DNA of 9,395 nt. It comes from UMGS1307 sp964523005. Its GTDB lineage: Bacteria > Bacillota > Clostridia > Oscillospirales > CAG-382. The position numbers and the translations under genes were made by a program. Positions 1-6,099 of this stretch are shown here, piece after piece. Each line of letters opens with the position of its first letter. Within the stretch, counting starts at the first letter, position 1. The notes under the pieces were generated by a model. The model saw only the letters and a program-made list of their open reading frames with translations, was not told the origin of the DNA and did not search any database. The stretch is from the NCBI GenBank assembly GCA_964523005.1, contig CAZFZL010000059.1:1-9395 (forward strand). Direction: 5' to 3'.

Positions 1-113
1 AGCTTTACGCGAATGAGTATGCACAGCACGAGCATTATCGGCGAAAGCACGACAAGCGCAATGAACGAAAGCATTATATCGAGCAGCCGTTTTATGTATT
101 TTCGGTAAGACAT
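1..113 (-). CDS. Initiating sugar transferase (monotopic phosphoglycosyl transferase, PglC/WcaJ-C type), N-terminal fragment
   Basis: Only the first ~37 residues are in the window; the gene runs off the left edge. The visible peptide starts MSYRKYIKRLLDIM and continues into a hydrophobic stretch (roughly residues 13-34) followed by Ile-Arg-Val-Lys. A short basic, Tyr-containing leader ending in KRLLD, one re-entrant hydrophobic helix, then a basic residue before the expected GSPV..RQ block is the usual N-terminus of bacterial sugar transferases, which move a sugar-1-phosphate from a UDP-sugar to undecaprenyl phosphate at the inner membrane face. The catalytic Asp-Glu pair would lie off-window. 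It follows the GT2 gene by 40 nt in the same direction. The ATG at 113 fits the family; an in-frame GTG at 122-120 is an alternative (see the hairpin entry). Family assignment rests on N-terminal pattern only. Confidence 0.72.
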   Translation of the reverse strand, partial: MSYRKYIKRLLDIMLSFIALVVLSPIMLVLCILIRVK

Positions 114-119
114 ATGCTT

Positions 120-153
120 CACGGTATGTTTGCGGCGTATGCCGCTGCTCCTT
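120..153 (-). promoter_or_regulatory. Ribosome-binding site separated from its start by a small hairpin
   Basis: On the minus strand an AAGGAG (153-148) sits just after the stop codon of the GT2 gene. It is followed by a GC-rich inverted repeat, GCGGC-ATAC-GCCGC (145-132), then nine bases before a GTG (122-120) and 18 before the ATG at 113. Linear spacing from AAGGAG to GTG is 25 nt, too long for efficient initiation. If the hairpin folds, the effective spacing is about 11 nt. The sequence pattern is seen directly; its role in bringing the ribosome site to the start is inference. Confidence 0.4.
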
Positions 154-963
154 TTAGTCTTTTGAACGTATCACGGCTCTGTAGAACAGACGCCGCAGCC
201 CATTCGGCAGGCACACCTGTACGAAAAACCGCTGCGTGACGTTGATGAGATACCTCGCGCGTCCGATAATTCCCTTTTCGAGCAGGCGTTTCATCATGAA
301 GCGTTCGCGTCTGAAATATTCCATTCCGCCGCGTCTCTTATAAAACGTCAAATCCGTTTCGACGCAGCACAACACCTGAGGGATGTTTTCCGATTTCTCA
401 CCGTTTGACGCCATAGACGCCCACATGATATAATCCTCTCCGCTGTTGACCTCTTCGTATCCACCTGCTTTGAGCAGTGCGCTTTTGCGCATCATTACGG
501 TCATATTGTTGAACGGGCATCTGACGCGCAGCATTTTCTTTATCTCGCCGTCGCTTTCGGGTACTCTGCGAACCCTGACCGAGTCGTCGTCGCCGCGTTC
601 GCTGCACCAGCCGCCGACCACGGCAAGCGAACCGTCGTTTTCGAAGCGTTCAAGTTGTAATTCAAAGCGCTGCGGAACGCTTATATCATCGGCATCGCAT
701 ATTGCGATAAGCTCGCCGCAGCATTCTTTTATGCCCATATTGCGTGCCGCACCGCGTCCGACGTTTTTTTCGCTCCTGACGAGCTTTACCGTTTCGTTCG
801 CGTGCGCTTCCAGCACTTTTTCGATCCCGTCCGTGAGCGCACCGTCGCAGACGACGACCGTTTCGTCAGCCGGGCGCGTCTGGCGCTCCATGCTCCGGAA
901 AACAGCGTCAAGCCGTTCCGGGTCGTTTTTGCAGTAAACGCACAGCAAGACCGAGAGCTTCAT
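154..963 (-). CDS. Glycosyltransferase family 2 (AmsE-like), EPS repeat-unit assembly
   Basis: A 269-residue GT-A fold enzyme expected to add a sugar from a nucleotide-sugar donor to the lipid-linked repeat unit on the cytoplasmic face of the membrane. Visible landmarks: the N-terminal beta strand (SVLLCVY, 4-10), QTRPADETVVVCDG (28-41) as the first nucleotide-binding part, VGRGAARNMGI (68-78), the metal-binding DxD within CDADD (89-93), and a GEDYIMW block (175-181) that supplies the probable catalytic base. The C-terminal ~60 residues are basic and amphipathic, suggesting peripheral membrane contact; there is no clear TM helix. The start ATG overlaps the TGA of the upstream aminotransferase (ATGA, 963-960), a sign of translational coupling, with an AAAGAG-type ribosome site just upstream. 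The N-terminal pattern (VYDG/CDG instead of the usual VDDGS) resembles the amylovoran AmsE group. Donor and acceptor sugars cannot be read from the sequence. Confidence 0.9.
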   Translation of the reverse strand: MKLSVLLCVYCKNDPERLDAVFRSMERQTRPADETVVVCDGALTDGIEKVLEAHANETVKLVRSEKNVGRGAARNMGIKECCGELIAICDADDISVPQRFELQLERFENDGSLAVVGGWCSERGDDDSVRVRRVPESDGEIKKMLRVRCPFNNMTVMMRKSALLKAGGYEEVNSGEDYIMWASMASNGEKSENIPQVLCCVETDLTFYKRRGGMEYFRRERFMMKRLLEKGIIGRARYLINVTQRFFVQVCLPNGLRRLFYRAVIRSKD

Positions 964-2102
964 CGTCTGCTCTTTACGAACGTTCTGATAAGTCCGCAGA
1001 CACGGCTCATATCATCATCCGTCATCTTTATATCGCTCGGCAGGCATACGCCGTTGGCAAACACATCGCTTGCGAAGCTCGTACCGTCTTCCCTGTCGGT
1101 GAAGAAATCACACTTGCTGAATATCGGCTGTTCATGCATCGGCTTCCAGATATGCCTTGATTCGATGTTCTCCTCTTCGAGCATATCCATAAGATCGACA
1201 GGCATGATATTTTCGCTGTTTATACGCACACAGGTGAGCCAGCAGTTCGGATTCGTGCCTTCAGGCCATGGGCAGAAGCTCAGCTCGTCAAGCTCGCAAA
1301 GCTCGTCCATATATCTTTTTCTGATCTTTCTCTTTCTGTCAGCAAACTCCTCGAGCGTCATAAGCTGTCCGCGCCCTATACCGGCGCATACGTTGCTCAT
1401 CCTGTAATTATAGCCGACCTCGTTGTGCAGATAATAGCGCACCCATTCGCGTGACTGTGTAGCCCAGAAGCGGGCTTTGCGCATCTCATCCTCGTTTTCC
1501 GACACGAGCATACCGCCGCCGGACGTCGTGATTATTTTATTGCCGTTGAACGAGAAACAGCCGTACTTGCCAAACGTGCCGCAGTACCTGCCGTGGTAGG
1601 TGCTTGCAAGCGCTTCGGCGGCGTCCTCGATGACGGGGACGTCGTAGCGGCTGCATATTTCCATTATCTCATCTATCTTCGCCGGAATGCCGTATATATG
1701 CACAAGCACAACAGCTCGCGGCTTTCCAAGCGTTTTGAATGCCTTTTCGAGCGCTGTCGGCGACATATCCCATGTGTCGGGTTCACTGTCTATGAAAACA
1801 GGTATACCGTTTTCATACAGTATAGGGTTTGCAGACGCTGAAAACGTCAGCGACGAACAGAACACCCTGTCGCCCGGTTTGATTCCTGTCAGCTTGAGTG
1901 CTAAATGAATGGCTGCAGTACCCGACGAAAGCACGGCGTCGTATTTGGAGCCGATATGCTCGGTAAGCTCCTTTCCGAACGCAGCGACGTTAGGTCCGAG
2001 CGGCGCTATCCAGTTACTTTCAAACGCCTCGTCGACGAACTTCTTTTCATTTCCGTTCATTGTAGGCGATGAAAGATATATTCGCTTTGCCTGAGATGCC
2101 AT
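960..2102 (-). CDS. DegT/DnrJ/EryC1/StrS-family PLP-dependent sugar aminotransferase (PglE-like)
   Basis: A 380-residue, full-length fold-type I aminotransferase. It probably transfers an amino group (from glutamate in this family) to the 4-keto sugar made by the neighbouring dehydratase, giving a UDP-4-amino-4,6-dideoxy-hexose in the cytosol. Visible residues: SSGTAAIHLAL (59-69) for PLP phosphate binding, VIEDAAEA (157-164) with Asp160 facing the pyridine nitrogen, and SFNGNKIITTSGGG (184-197) with Lys189 as the Schiff-base lysine. Also present are YNYRMSN (231-237) and a HIWKPMHEQPIF block (317-328) typical of sugar aminotransferases. The opening block RIYLSSPTMNGNEKKFVDEA is characteristic of the PglE/PseC-like branch. 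The ATG at 2102 has a good ribosome site (AAAGGAAG at 2117-2110, seven bases away). It lies 39 nt after the dehydratase and overlaps the GT2 gene by 4 nt, so the three are likely co-translated. Exact product stereochemistry is inferred from the dehydratase type. Confidence 0.93.
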   Translation of the reverse strand: MASQAKRIYLSSPTMNGNEKKFVDEAFESNWIAPLGPNVAAFGKELTEHIGSKYDAVLSSGTAAIHLALKLTGIKPGDRVFCSSLTFSASANPILYENGIPVFIDSEPDTWDMSPTALEKAFKTLGKPRAVVLVHIYGIPAKIDEIMEICSRYDVPVIEDAAEALASTYHGRYCGTFGKYGCFSFNGNKIITTSGGGMLVSENEDEMRKARFWATQSREWVRYYLHNEVGYNYRMSNVCAGIGRGQLMTLEEFADRKRKIRKRYMDELCELDELSFCPWPEGTNPNCWLTCVRINSENIMPVDLMDMLEEENIESRHIWKPMHEQPIFSKCDFFTDREDGTSFASDVFANGVCLPSDIKMTDDDMSRVCGLIRTFVKSRR

Positions 2103-2141
2103 GACAACACTTCCTTTATTACATAAATGCTCAATACTGTT

Positions 2142-4001
2142 TTACTCTGCGCGTTTAAATGTCGGGACAAGGTCCATGAGTATTCTTTCGGAGCGTTCAG
2201 CTTCCTCTACTTCGGTCATCTCGTTTTCGCTCGTGAACTGTTTCATTTCCTGAAGCTTATTGAAAAGCAGCTCACTGTCGACATCGATCTGTTTTCCTAC
2301 GAATATCTTGTTATTGTCCGTCGTTCTCAGTCCTTCCTCGCTCATGAGAAGCTCTTCATACAGCTTTTCTCCCGGGCGCAGACCTGTAAACTCGATCTTT
2401 ATATCCTTGTCGACTCGAAGCCCTGACAGCCGGATCATTTTTTTTGCAAGCTCAAGTATGCTCGTTTCCTTACCCATGTCAAGTACAAATATCTCGCCGC
2501 CTTTTGCCATTGCTCCGGCGGTAAGTACAAGCTGTGTTGCTTCGGGGATAGTCATGAAAAATCTGACGATCTCGGGGTGAGTGACCGTAACCGGACCGCC
2601 CTCAAGTATCTGCTGCTTGAACAGCGGTATGACAGAGCCGCTCGAGCCGAGCACATTTCCGAAGCGCACCGCAGCGAACTGTGTTTTGACACCCTGCTCG
2701 TTCATCGACTGAACGATCATCTCGCATGCGCGCTTCGATGCGCCCATGATGTTGGTCGGATTGACAGCTTTGTCTGTCGAGATCATTATGAATTTCGACA
2801 CTCCGTTGTTCTTCGCGGCACGCGCGGTATTGTAGGTACCGAAGATATTGTTCTTTATTGCCTCGCACGGCGACGTTTCCATCAGCGGCACGTGCTTATG
2901 CGCGGCGGCATGGATAACGATGTCGGGCTTATAGTTTCTCATAAGTCTGTCTATCGTCCCGTAATCGCGCACGGAGGCGATGAGCACGACGAGATCGAGC
3001 GTGCTTCCGTATTTGCGCACAAGCTCCTGCTGGATGTTATAAGCGTTATTTTCAAAAATATCTACGATGATCAGGCGTTTCGGCGCGTACAGCGCTATCT
3101 GTCTGCAAAGCTCTGAGCCTATCGAGCCGCCGCCGCCCGTGACCATAAAGGTCTTATCCTTTATAAACGAAAGCATTTCAGCGTCGGCGACCTCTACGGG
3201 ATCGCGTCCGAGCAGCTCATCCGCCGTTATGTCACGCAGCCGATTGAGTATACCGGCGCGGTCGTTGGATTCGTACAGCCGCGGCGTTATCTTGACGACG
3301 CAGGTCGTTTTGGCGCATATGTCAAGCAGCTCGGAGCGCCTTGCGTTGCTCGCCGACGGGAGCGCTATTATGATATTCGTTATCCTGTATTTTTCGCACA
3401 CCTGCACTATATCATTGCAGGTACCCACGATACGCACATCGCTTATGCGTTTGCCCTGCTTCTGCTCGTCGTCGTCTACTATCGCGACGGGCTTTATATG
3501 GGCGGAGGGATTCGCCTTTATCTCATTGAGCAGCATCACACACGCAGCGCCGCCGCCTACGATCAGCGCACGCTTGAACGGCTCGGTGACAACATCGTGG
3601 TTTTGGTGACCGTGTCTGAAATCCATCAGCATTCTGTACAGCAGCCTTATGCTGACGAGCGCAAGTGCCGTCGTACACATGAACAGCAGGTACAAAAACA
3701 GCGGAAGCACCAGTCCGACAAGACGGCATATCGTGAAGAACAACGCACCGGACGTTATGGACGCGCTGATACATATGAAAAATTCTTTTGACTGCGCGTA
3801 GCGCCAAAGACTTCCGTACACTCCGAAAAGAAACATGACGGCAAGATAGACGGGAAGCGCTATCAAAATTGTTTTCCAATATATATTCATCAGGCCTCCG
3901 ACTATAAAGGCTCGTGAAAAGTAAAGGCACAGCAGGTAGGCGGTAAACACTGCTACCGCGTCAATTACCATTAAGAGAGTTCTTCGAAGCTGAGATTTCA
4001 T
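2142..4001 (-). CDS. Membrane-bound UDP-N-acetylglucosamine 4,6-dehydratase (PglF/WbpM/CapD-type)
   Basis: A large nucleotide-sugar dehydratase with an N-terminal membrane domain of about four helices, expected to make UDP-4-keto-6-deoxy-GlcNAc, the substrate of the adjacent aminotransferase. Residues are numbered from an upstream in-frame GTG at 4061. A first Rossmann motif ALIVGGGAACVML (165-177) is followed by the NAD-binding MVTGGGGSIGSEL (306-318), STDKAVNPTNIMGASKR (428-444), RFGNVLGSSGSV (466-477) and LRPGEKLYEELL (561-572). Met439 stands where short-chain dehydrogenases have Tyr, with Lys443 retained, as in the long PglF/WbpM group. I chose the ATG at 4001 (619 aa, starting MKSQLRRTLL) because it places a short basic tail directly before the first TM helix, as is usual. 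The GTG at 4061 has no ribosome site and lies in the -35 box of the divergent promoter. An AAAGGAA plus hairpin precedes the ATG. Start is moderately certain; family is very certain. Confidence 0.92.
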   Translation of the reverse strand: MKSQLRRTLLMVIDAVAVFTAYLLCLYFSRAFIVGGLMNIYWKTILIALPVYLAVMFLFGVYGSLWRYAQSKEFFICISASITSGALFFTICRLVGLVLPLFLYLLFMCTTALALVSIRLLYRMLMDFRHGHQNHDVVTEPFKRALIVGGGAACVMLLNEIKANPSAHIKPVAIVDDDEQKQGKRISDVRIVGTCNDIVQVCEKYRITNIIIALPSASNARRSELLDICAKTTCVVKITPRLYESNDRAGILNRLRDITADELLGRDPVEVADAEMLSFIKDKTFMVTGGGGSIGSELCRQIALYAPKRLIIVDIFENNAYNIQQELVRKYGSTLDLVVLIASVRDYGTIDRLMRNYKPDIVIHAAAHKHVPLMETSPCEAIKNNIFGTYNTARAAKNNGVSKFIMISTDKAVNPTNIMGASKRACEMIVQSMNEQGVKTQFAAVRFGNVLGSSGSVIPLFKQQILEGGPVTVTHPEIVRFFMTIPEATQLVLTAGAMAKGGEIFVLDMGKETSILELAKKMIRLSGLRVDKDIKIEFTGLRPGEKLYEELLMSEEGLRTTDNNKIFVGKQIDVDSELLFNKLQEMKQFTSENEMTEVEEAERSERILMDLVPTFKRAE

Positions 4002-4037
4002 CGTTGATTTTTTATCGGAGCAGCGCTCCGTTCCTTT
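4002..4037 (-). promoter_or_regulatory. Ribosome-site-like AAAGGAA followed by hairpin before the dehydratase ATG
   Basis: Minus-strand AAAGGAA (4037-4031) is directly followed by a perfect inverted repeat CGGAGC-GCT-GCTCCG (4030-4016) and then 14 bases before the ATG at 4001. No ribosome site lies at normal distance. A folded stem would bring AAAGGAA within about 14 nt; alternatively the stem hides the GGAG inside it. Function is inferred only. Confidence 0.3.
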
Positions 4038-4047
4038 CACATCAGGA

Positions 4048-4065
4048 CTTCGTCTTGACACGAAG
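4048..4065. repeat. Inverted repeat overlapping the -35 box (possible operator)
   Basis: CTTCGT (4048-4053) and ACGAAG (4060-4065) are perfect 6-base inverted arms around CTTGAC. The repeat therefore covers the TTGACA -35 element of the plus-strand promoter. This could be a repressor site or a hairpin in the leader of the divergent dehydratase mRNA; a 6-bp match can also arise by chance. Confidence 0.35.
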
Positions 4066-4083
4066 CCAATAATATGTTACAAT
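4055..4083 (+). promoter_or_regulatory. Near-consensus sigma-A promoter for the S24/S26-like gene
   Basis: TTGACA (4055-4060, perfect -35) and TACAAT (4078-4083, five of six matches to the -10) are separated by exactly 17 bases. The A/T-rich start region follows, and a ribosome site begins about 18 bases downstream of the -10. This is the only clear promoter in the window. It points away from the dehydratase and into the plus-strand gene. Confidence 0.75.
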
Positions 4084-4101
4084 ATATTACACAAAAACAA
4101 T

Positions 4102-4116
4102 GAGGTGACGCACTTG
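4102..4116 (+). promoter_or_regulatory. Ribosome-binding site that selects a TTG start
   Basis: GAGGTGA (4102-4108) is five bases before TTG (4114-4116). The upstream in-frame GTG (4105-4107) lies inside this ribosome site and cannot be served by it, so TTG is the better start. The same arrangement, GAGGTGACGC then TTG, occurs at the nucleotidyltransferase gene (8193-8178). Confidence 0.65.
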
Positions 4117-4572
4117 CACGACATACACAAAACCGCGGCTGCCGAGAGCGTTCCGGCGATGCGGGAGATAATCGCCTCGGGAAAGGGCTTCTGGCTTACC
4201 GTTACCGGGCGGAGCATGGCTCCGTTTCTCAAGCCCAAAGACGACAGGGTATATATCGCCCCGATGCGCGGCGGCAAATATCGCCGCGGTGATGTACTCT
4301 TTATCTTCAGCGACAGCAAGCCGATACTGCATCGTGTCTGCCGCACGGGTGAAAAGCAATTCTGGCTTTGCGGCGACGCGCATAACTATGTTGAAGGCCC
4401 GTTCGGCGACGACTGTATAATCGGTGTGATGACCGACGTTATCGGAAAAAAGGGTCGCCACACGCACATAAACAAATTCATGCGTTTTCTCGGCTGCGCC
4501 TGGTTGCTTACGCGCCCCTTCAGGCCGACGCTGCACTCACTGAGTGCTTCAACTGTCAACCGGAGGGACTGA
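4114..4572 (+). CDS. Small soluble S24/S26-family (LexA/signal-peptidase fold) peptidase-like protein
   Basis: A 152-residue protein (from the TTG) with the peptidase S24/S26 core and no membrane helix. Visible motifs: VTGRSMAPFL with the nucleophile Ser34, a YIAPMRGGKYRRGDVLFIF strand pair (residues ~47-65), ILHRV with His73 where bacterial type I signal peptidases have the general-base lysine, and a CGDAHNYVEGP block (~86-96) equivalent to the family GD box. Ser-His chemistry resembles the SipW/archaeal-eukaryotic signal peptidases (S26B). Without a TM anchor it would not act as an ordinary leader peptidase; a substrate peptide or a maturation role is unknown. It is the only plus-strand gene: it has its own strong promoter, diverges from the dehydratase gene, and its last 24 bases overlap the 3' end of the phosphatase gene tail to tail. 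I recall small S24/S26 proteins of this kind near NTP_transf_5 and PqqD-family genes, but no PqqD-like gene is in this window. Confidence 0.82.
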   Translation: MHDIHKTAAAESVPAMREIIASGKGFWLTVTGRSMAPFLKPKDDRVYIAPMRGGKYRRGDVLFIFSDSKPILHRVCRTGEKQFWLCGDAHNYVEGPFGDDCIIGVMTDVIGKKGRHTHINKFMRFLGCAWLLTRPFRPTLHSLSASTVNRRD

Positions 4573-5253
4573 CTGACCTGTAAAAGCTCTCTTTTCAGCT
4601 TCTGCAAACGGATATTTTGTGGTGAACGCCGCGAACCGTTTCAGAAGCTTTTCGTTTTCTGCGATGTATTTGGTTCTGTGAAGATCGAAGCCGTAAACGG
4701 CATCATCGCCGAACGACAGGATCTTTGCGATCTTTGACGGGTTGAATATCGAGGAAAACGCTTCGACATTGAACTGAATGACAACGTCGTCGACGGAAAG
4801 AATATCCTTCGTCTGCTGAGCGGTGAACTCGCCGAAGGTACGGTTCAGGTGAGCTATAATAGGCTTGATATCGTGCCGGTAGGAGACGTTGTATATCTCC
4901 TCAAGCATCCACGGCTCGAATTTGCCGTACGGGAACTCAAGAAGTATCCTGTCAGTGCCTTCGTAGCAAAGCCTTGAAAGCCCGTCGATGAGGGATATGC
5001 CGCGTTCGATACGCACCTCCGCGCCCAGCTTTATCTCCGGGAATGACGCACCGCTGCTCATAAGAGCGGTAAAGCATTCACCTCGTCTCGCAAGAAAATC
5101 GGATATGCTCTCATGATGTGAAATATAATGCGGTGTCGCGCAGGCAAGCGTTACGCCTGCCAAGCGCAGAAATCCGAGTATGTCGGCGGACTCGGCGGTA
5201 TTTCTTGCGCCATCGTCCATACCGGGCAAAAAATGGCTATGAAAATCAATCAT
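4549..5253 (-). CDS. cpsB: CpsB/CapC-type PHP-family protein-tyrosine phosphatase
   Basis: A 234-residue PHP-domain, Mn-dependent tyrosine phosphatase expected to dephosphorylate the Tyr-rich tail of the adjacent BY-kinase and so reset the polymerization complex. Metal-binding motifs visible: DFHSHFLPGMDDGA (3-16; His5, His7), ATPHY (39-43; His42), LGAEV (76-80; Glu79), LLEFP (104-108; Glu106), AHLNR (134-138; His135) and GFDLHR (188-193; Asp190, His192). Length is slightly short of the common ~240-260. Two motifs differ from the usual forms: HLNR instead of HPER, and FDLH instead of SDAH, though metal ligands are kept. It lies 67 nt after the kinase gene. The ATG at 5253 is preceded by AAGG at about 9 nt and, further up, by AAGGA plus a palindrome. 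Its 3' end overlaps the convergent peptidase gene by 24 nt. Confidence 0.93.
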   Translation of the reverse strand: MIDFHSHFLPGMDDGARNTAESADILGFLRLAGVTLACATPHYISHHESISDFLARRGECFTALMSSGASFPEIKLGAEVRIERGISLIDGLSRLCYEGTDRILLEFPYGKFEPWMLEEIYNVSYRHDIKPIIAHLNRTFGEFTAQQTKDILSVDDVVIQFNVEAFSSIFNPSKIAKILSFGDDAVYGFDLHRTKYIAENEKLLKRFAAFTTKYPFAEAEKRAFTGQSVPPVDS

Positions 5254-5271
5254 TTTTTCGACCTTGCCTCT

Positions 5272-5285
5272 GCTTTTGCAAAAGC
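5272..5285. repeat. Perfect 14-bp palindrome in the kinase-phosphatase gap
   Basis: GCTTTTGCAAAAGC lies in the 67-nt gap (5254-5320) between the kinase stop and the phosphatase start. In the transcript it directly follows AAGGA and precedes a second weaker AAGG near the start codon. There is no T-run after it on the minus strand, so it is not a terminator. It may adjust phosphatase translation relative to kinase or be an mRNA-processing site. The rest of the gap shows only an 11-bp repeat of the kinase gene's end. Confidence 0.4.
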
Positions 5286-5320
5286 TCCTTAGCTGTGAGA
5301 TTTCTCTCCGGTTGACGGAA

Positions 5321-6085
5321 TTACTTTTCGACCTTTTCGCCGTTTCTGTATCCGTACTTTGAATAATATCTGTATTTGCTGTATTTTGAATATTTGCTCT
5401 TATACGAGATAGACATTCCGTCGGACGTTATCTTTGTCATGACGGCTCCGAGAAGCGTCGCGTCTGCCATCGCTATCGCGTCAAGCGTGTACTTCATGTT
5501 TTCGTGAGTACAAAGCTCCGGGCTTACGACCACGAGCAGCCCTGAGGCGTTCGGCGATATTACGAGCGCGTCAGTGACGACGTTGATCGGCGGCGTGTCG
5601 ATGAATATATAATCGTAATACTGCGTCAGCGCGTCTATGACGGCTTTCATCGCCTGCGACGAGAGCAGCTCCGACGGGTTCGGCGGTATCGGTCCGGACG
5701 CAAGCAAGTCAAGCTGCGGTCTGACATCCCTGTGTATTTTATGGCTGAGCTCTTCGTTGATGAGGGCGTTGGAAAGTCCGTCGTTGTTAGTAACCTTGAA
5801 TATTTTGTTCTGCGTCGGCTTTCTCAGGTCGGCGTCAACGATGAGCACGCGCTCGTCCTTCTGCGCCATTGCGAGCGCAAGGTTCGCGCAGGTCGTGGAT
5901 TTACCTTCGCCGGGCAGTGAGCTGGTGACGATGACGACGTTATTGCGTTTTTCCGCCGGTACACCGGCAAGCGAAAAGATCACATTCGTGCGCAGCGCCT
6001 TATACGCCTCGACTATCGCAAACGGAGAGCTTTCGTCCATCAGCTGTTTTACATCGCTCTGCGGCTTTTTCTTCTTTCCTGCCAT
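5321..6085 (-). CDS. cpsD: CpsD/YveL-type bacterial tyrosine kinase (BY-kinase) with Tyr-rich tail
   Basis: A 254-residue cytosolic P-loop tyrosine autokinase that works with the membrane adaptor encoded just upstream to control polysaccharide polymerization and export. Domains in order: basic N-terminus (AGKKKK); EAYKALRTNV (26-35), the ring-forming ExxRxxR-like motif with Lys in the middle position; Walker A SSLPGEGKST (55-64, Lys62); Walker A' LIVDADLRKPT (81-91, Asp84 and Asp86); Walker B FIDTPP (161-166, Asp163). The C-terminus carries eight tyrosines between residues 228 and 246, mixed with Lys/Ser/Arg in a repeated S-K-Y pattern; these are the expected autophosphorylation sites. The ATG at 6085 is nine bases after an AAGGAGG that overlaps the adaptor's stop codon, so the pair is tightly coupled (14-nt gap). 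Confidence 0.96.
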   Translation of the reverse strand: MAGKKKKPQSDVKQLMDESSPFAIVEAYKALRTNVIFSLAGVPAEKRNNVVIVTSSLPGEGKSTTCANLALAMAQKDERVLIVDADLRKPTQNKIFKVTNNDGLSNALINEELSHKIHRDVRPQLDLLASGPIPPNPSELLSSQAMKAVIDALTQYYDYIFIDTPPINVVTDALVISPNASGLLVVVSPELCTHENMKYTLDAIAMADATLLGAVMTKITSDGMSISYKSKYSKYSKYRYYSKYGYRNGEKVEK

Positions 6086-6099
6086 TCGGTCCCGCCTCC

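Noticed and set aside
446..937. Plus-strand open frame of 163 codons opposite the GT2 gene
   Set aside because: It lies entirely antisense to a clear GT2 coding region, has a Ser/Thr/Pro-rich composition with no domain-like pattern and has no ribosome site; it is a shadow frame.
3067..3609. Plus-strand open frame of 180 codons opposite the dehydratase
   Set aside because: It covers conserved dehydratase motifs on the other strand and reads as low-complexity Ser/Ile-rich sequence, so it is an antisense artefact.
4066..4104. Minus-strand promoter for the dehydratase in the divergent gap
   Set aside because: A/T-rich -10-like strings exist but none has a -35-like partner at 16-18 bases with more than weak similarity.
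4100..4108. Minimal ORF ATG-AGG-TGA overlapping the ribosome site of the peptidase-like gene
   Set aside because: It has no ribosome site of its own and is most simply a chance ATG next to GAGGTGA.
4533..4547. Inverted repeat GCACTCA/TGAGTGC as a terminator near the convergent ends
   Set aside because: Only one base separates the full arms and no T-run follows on either strand; it also lies inside coding sequence.
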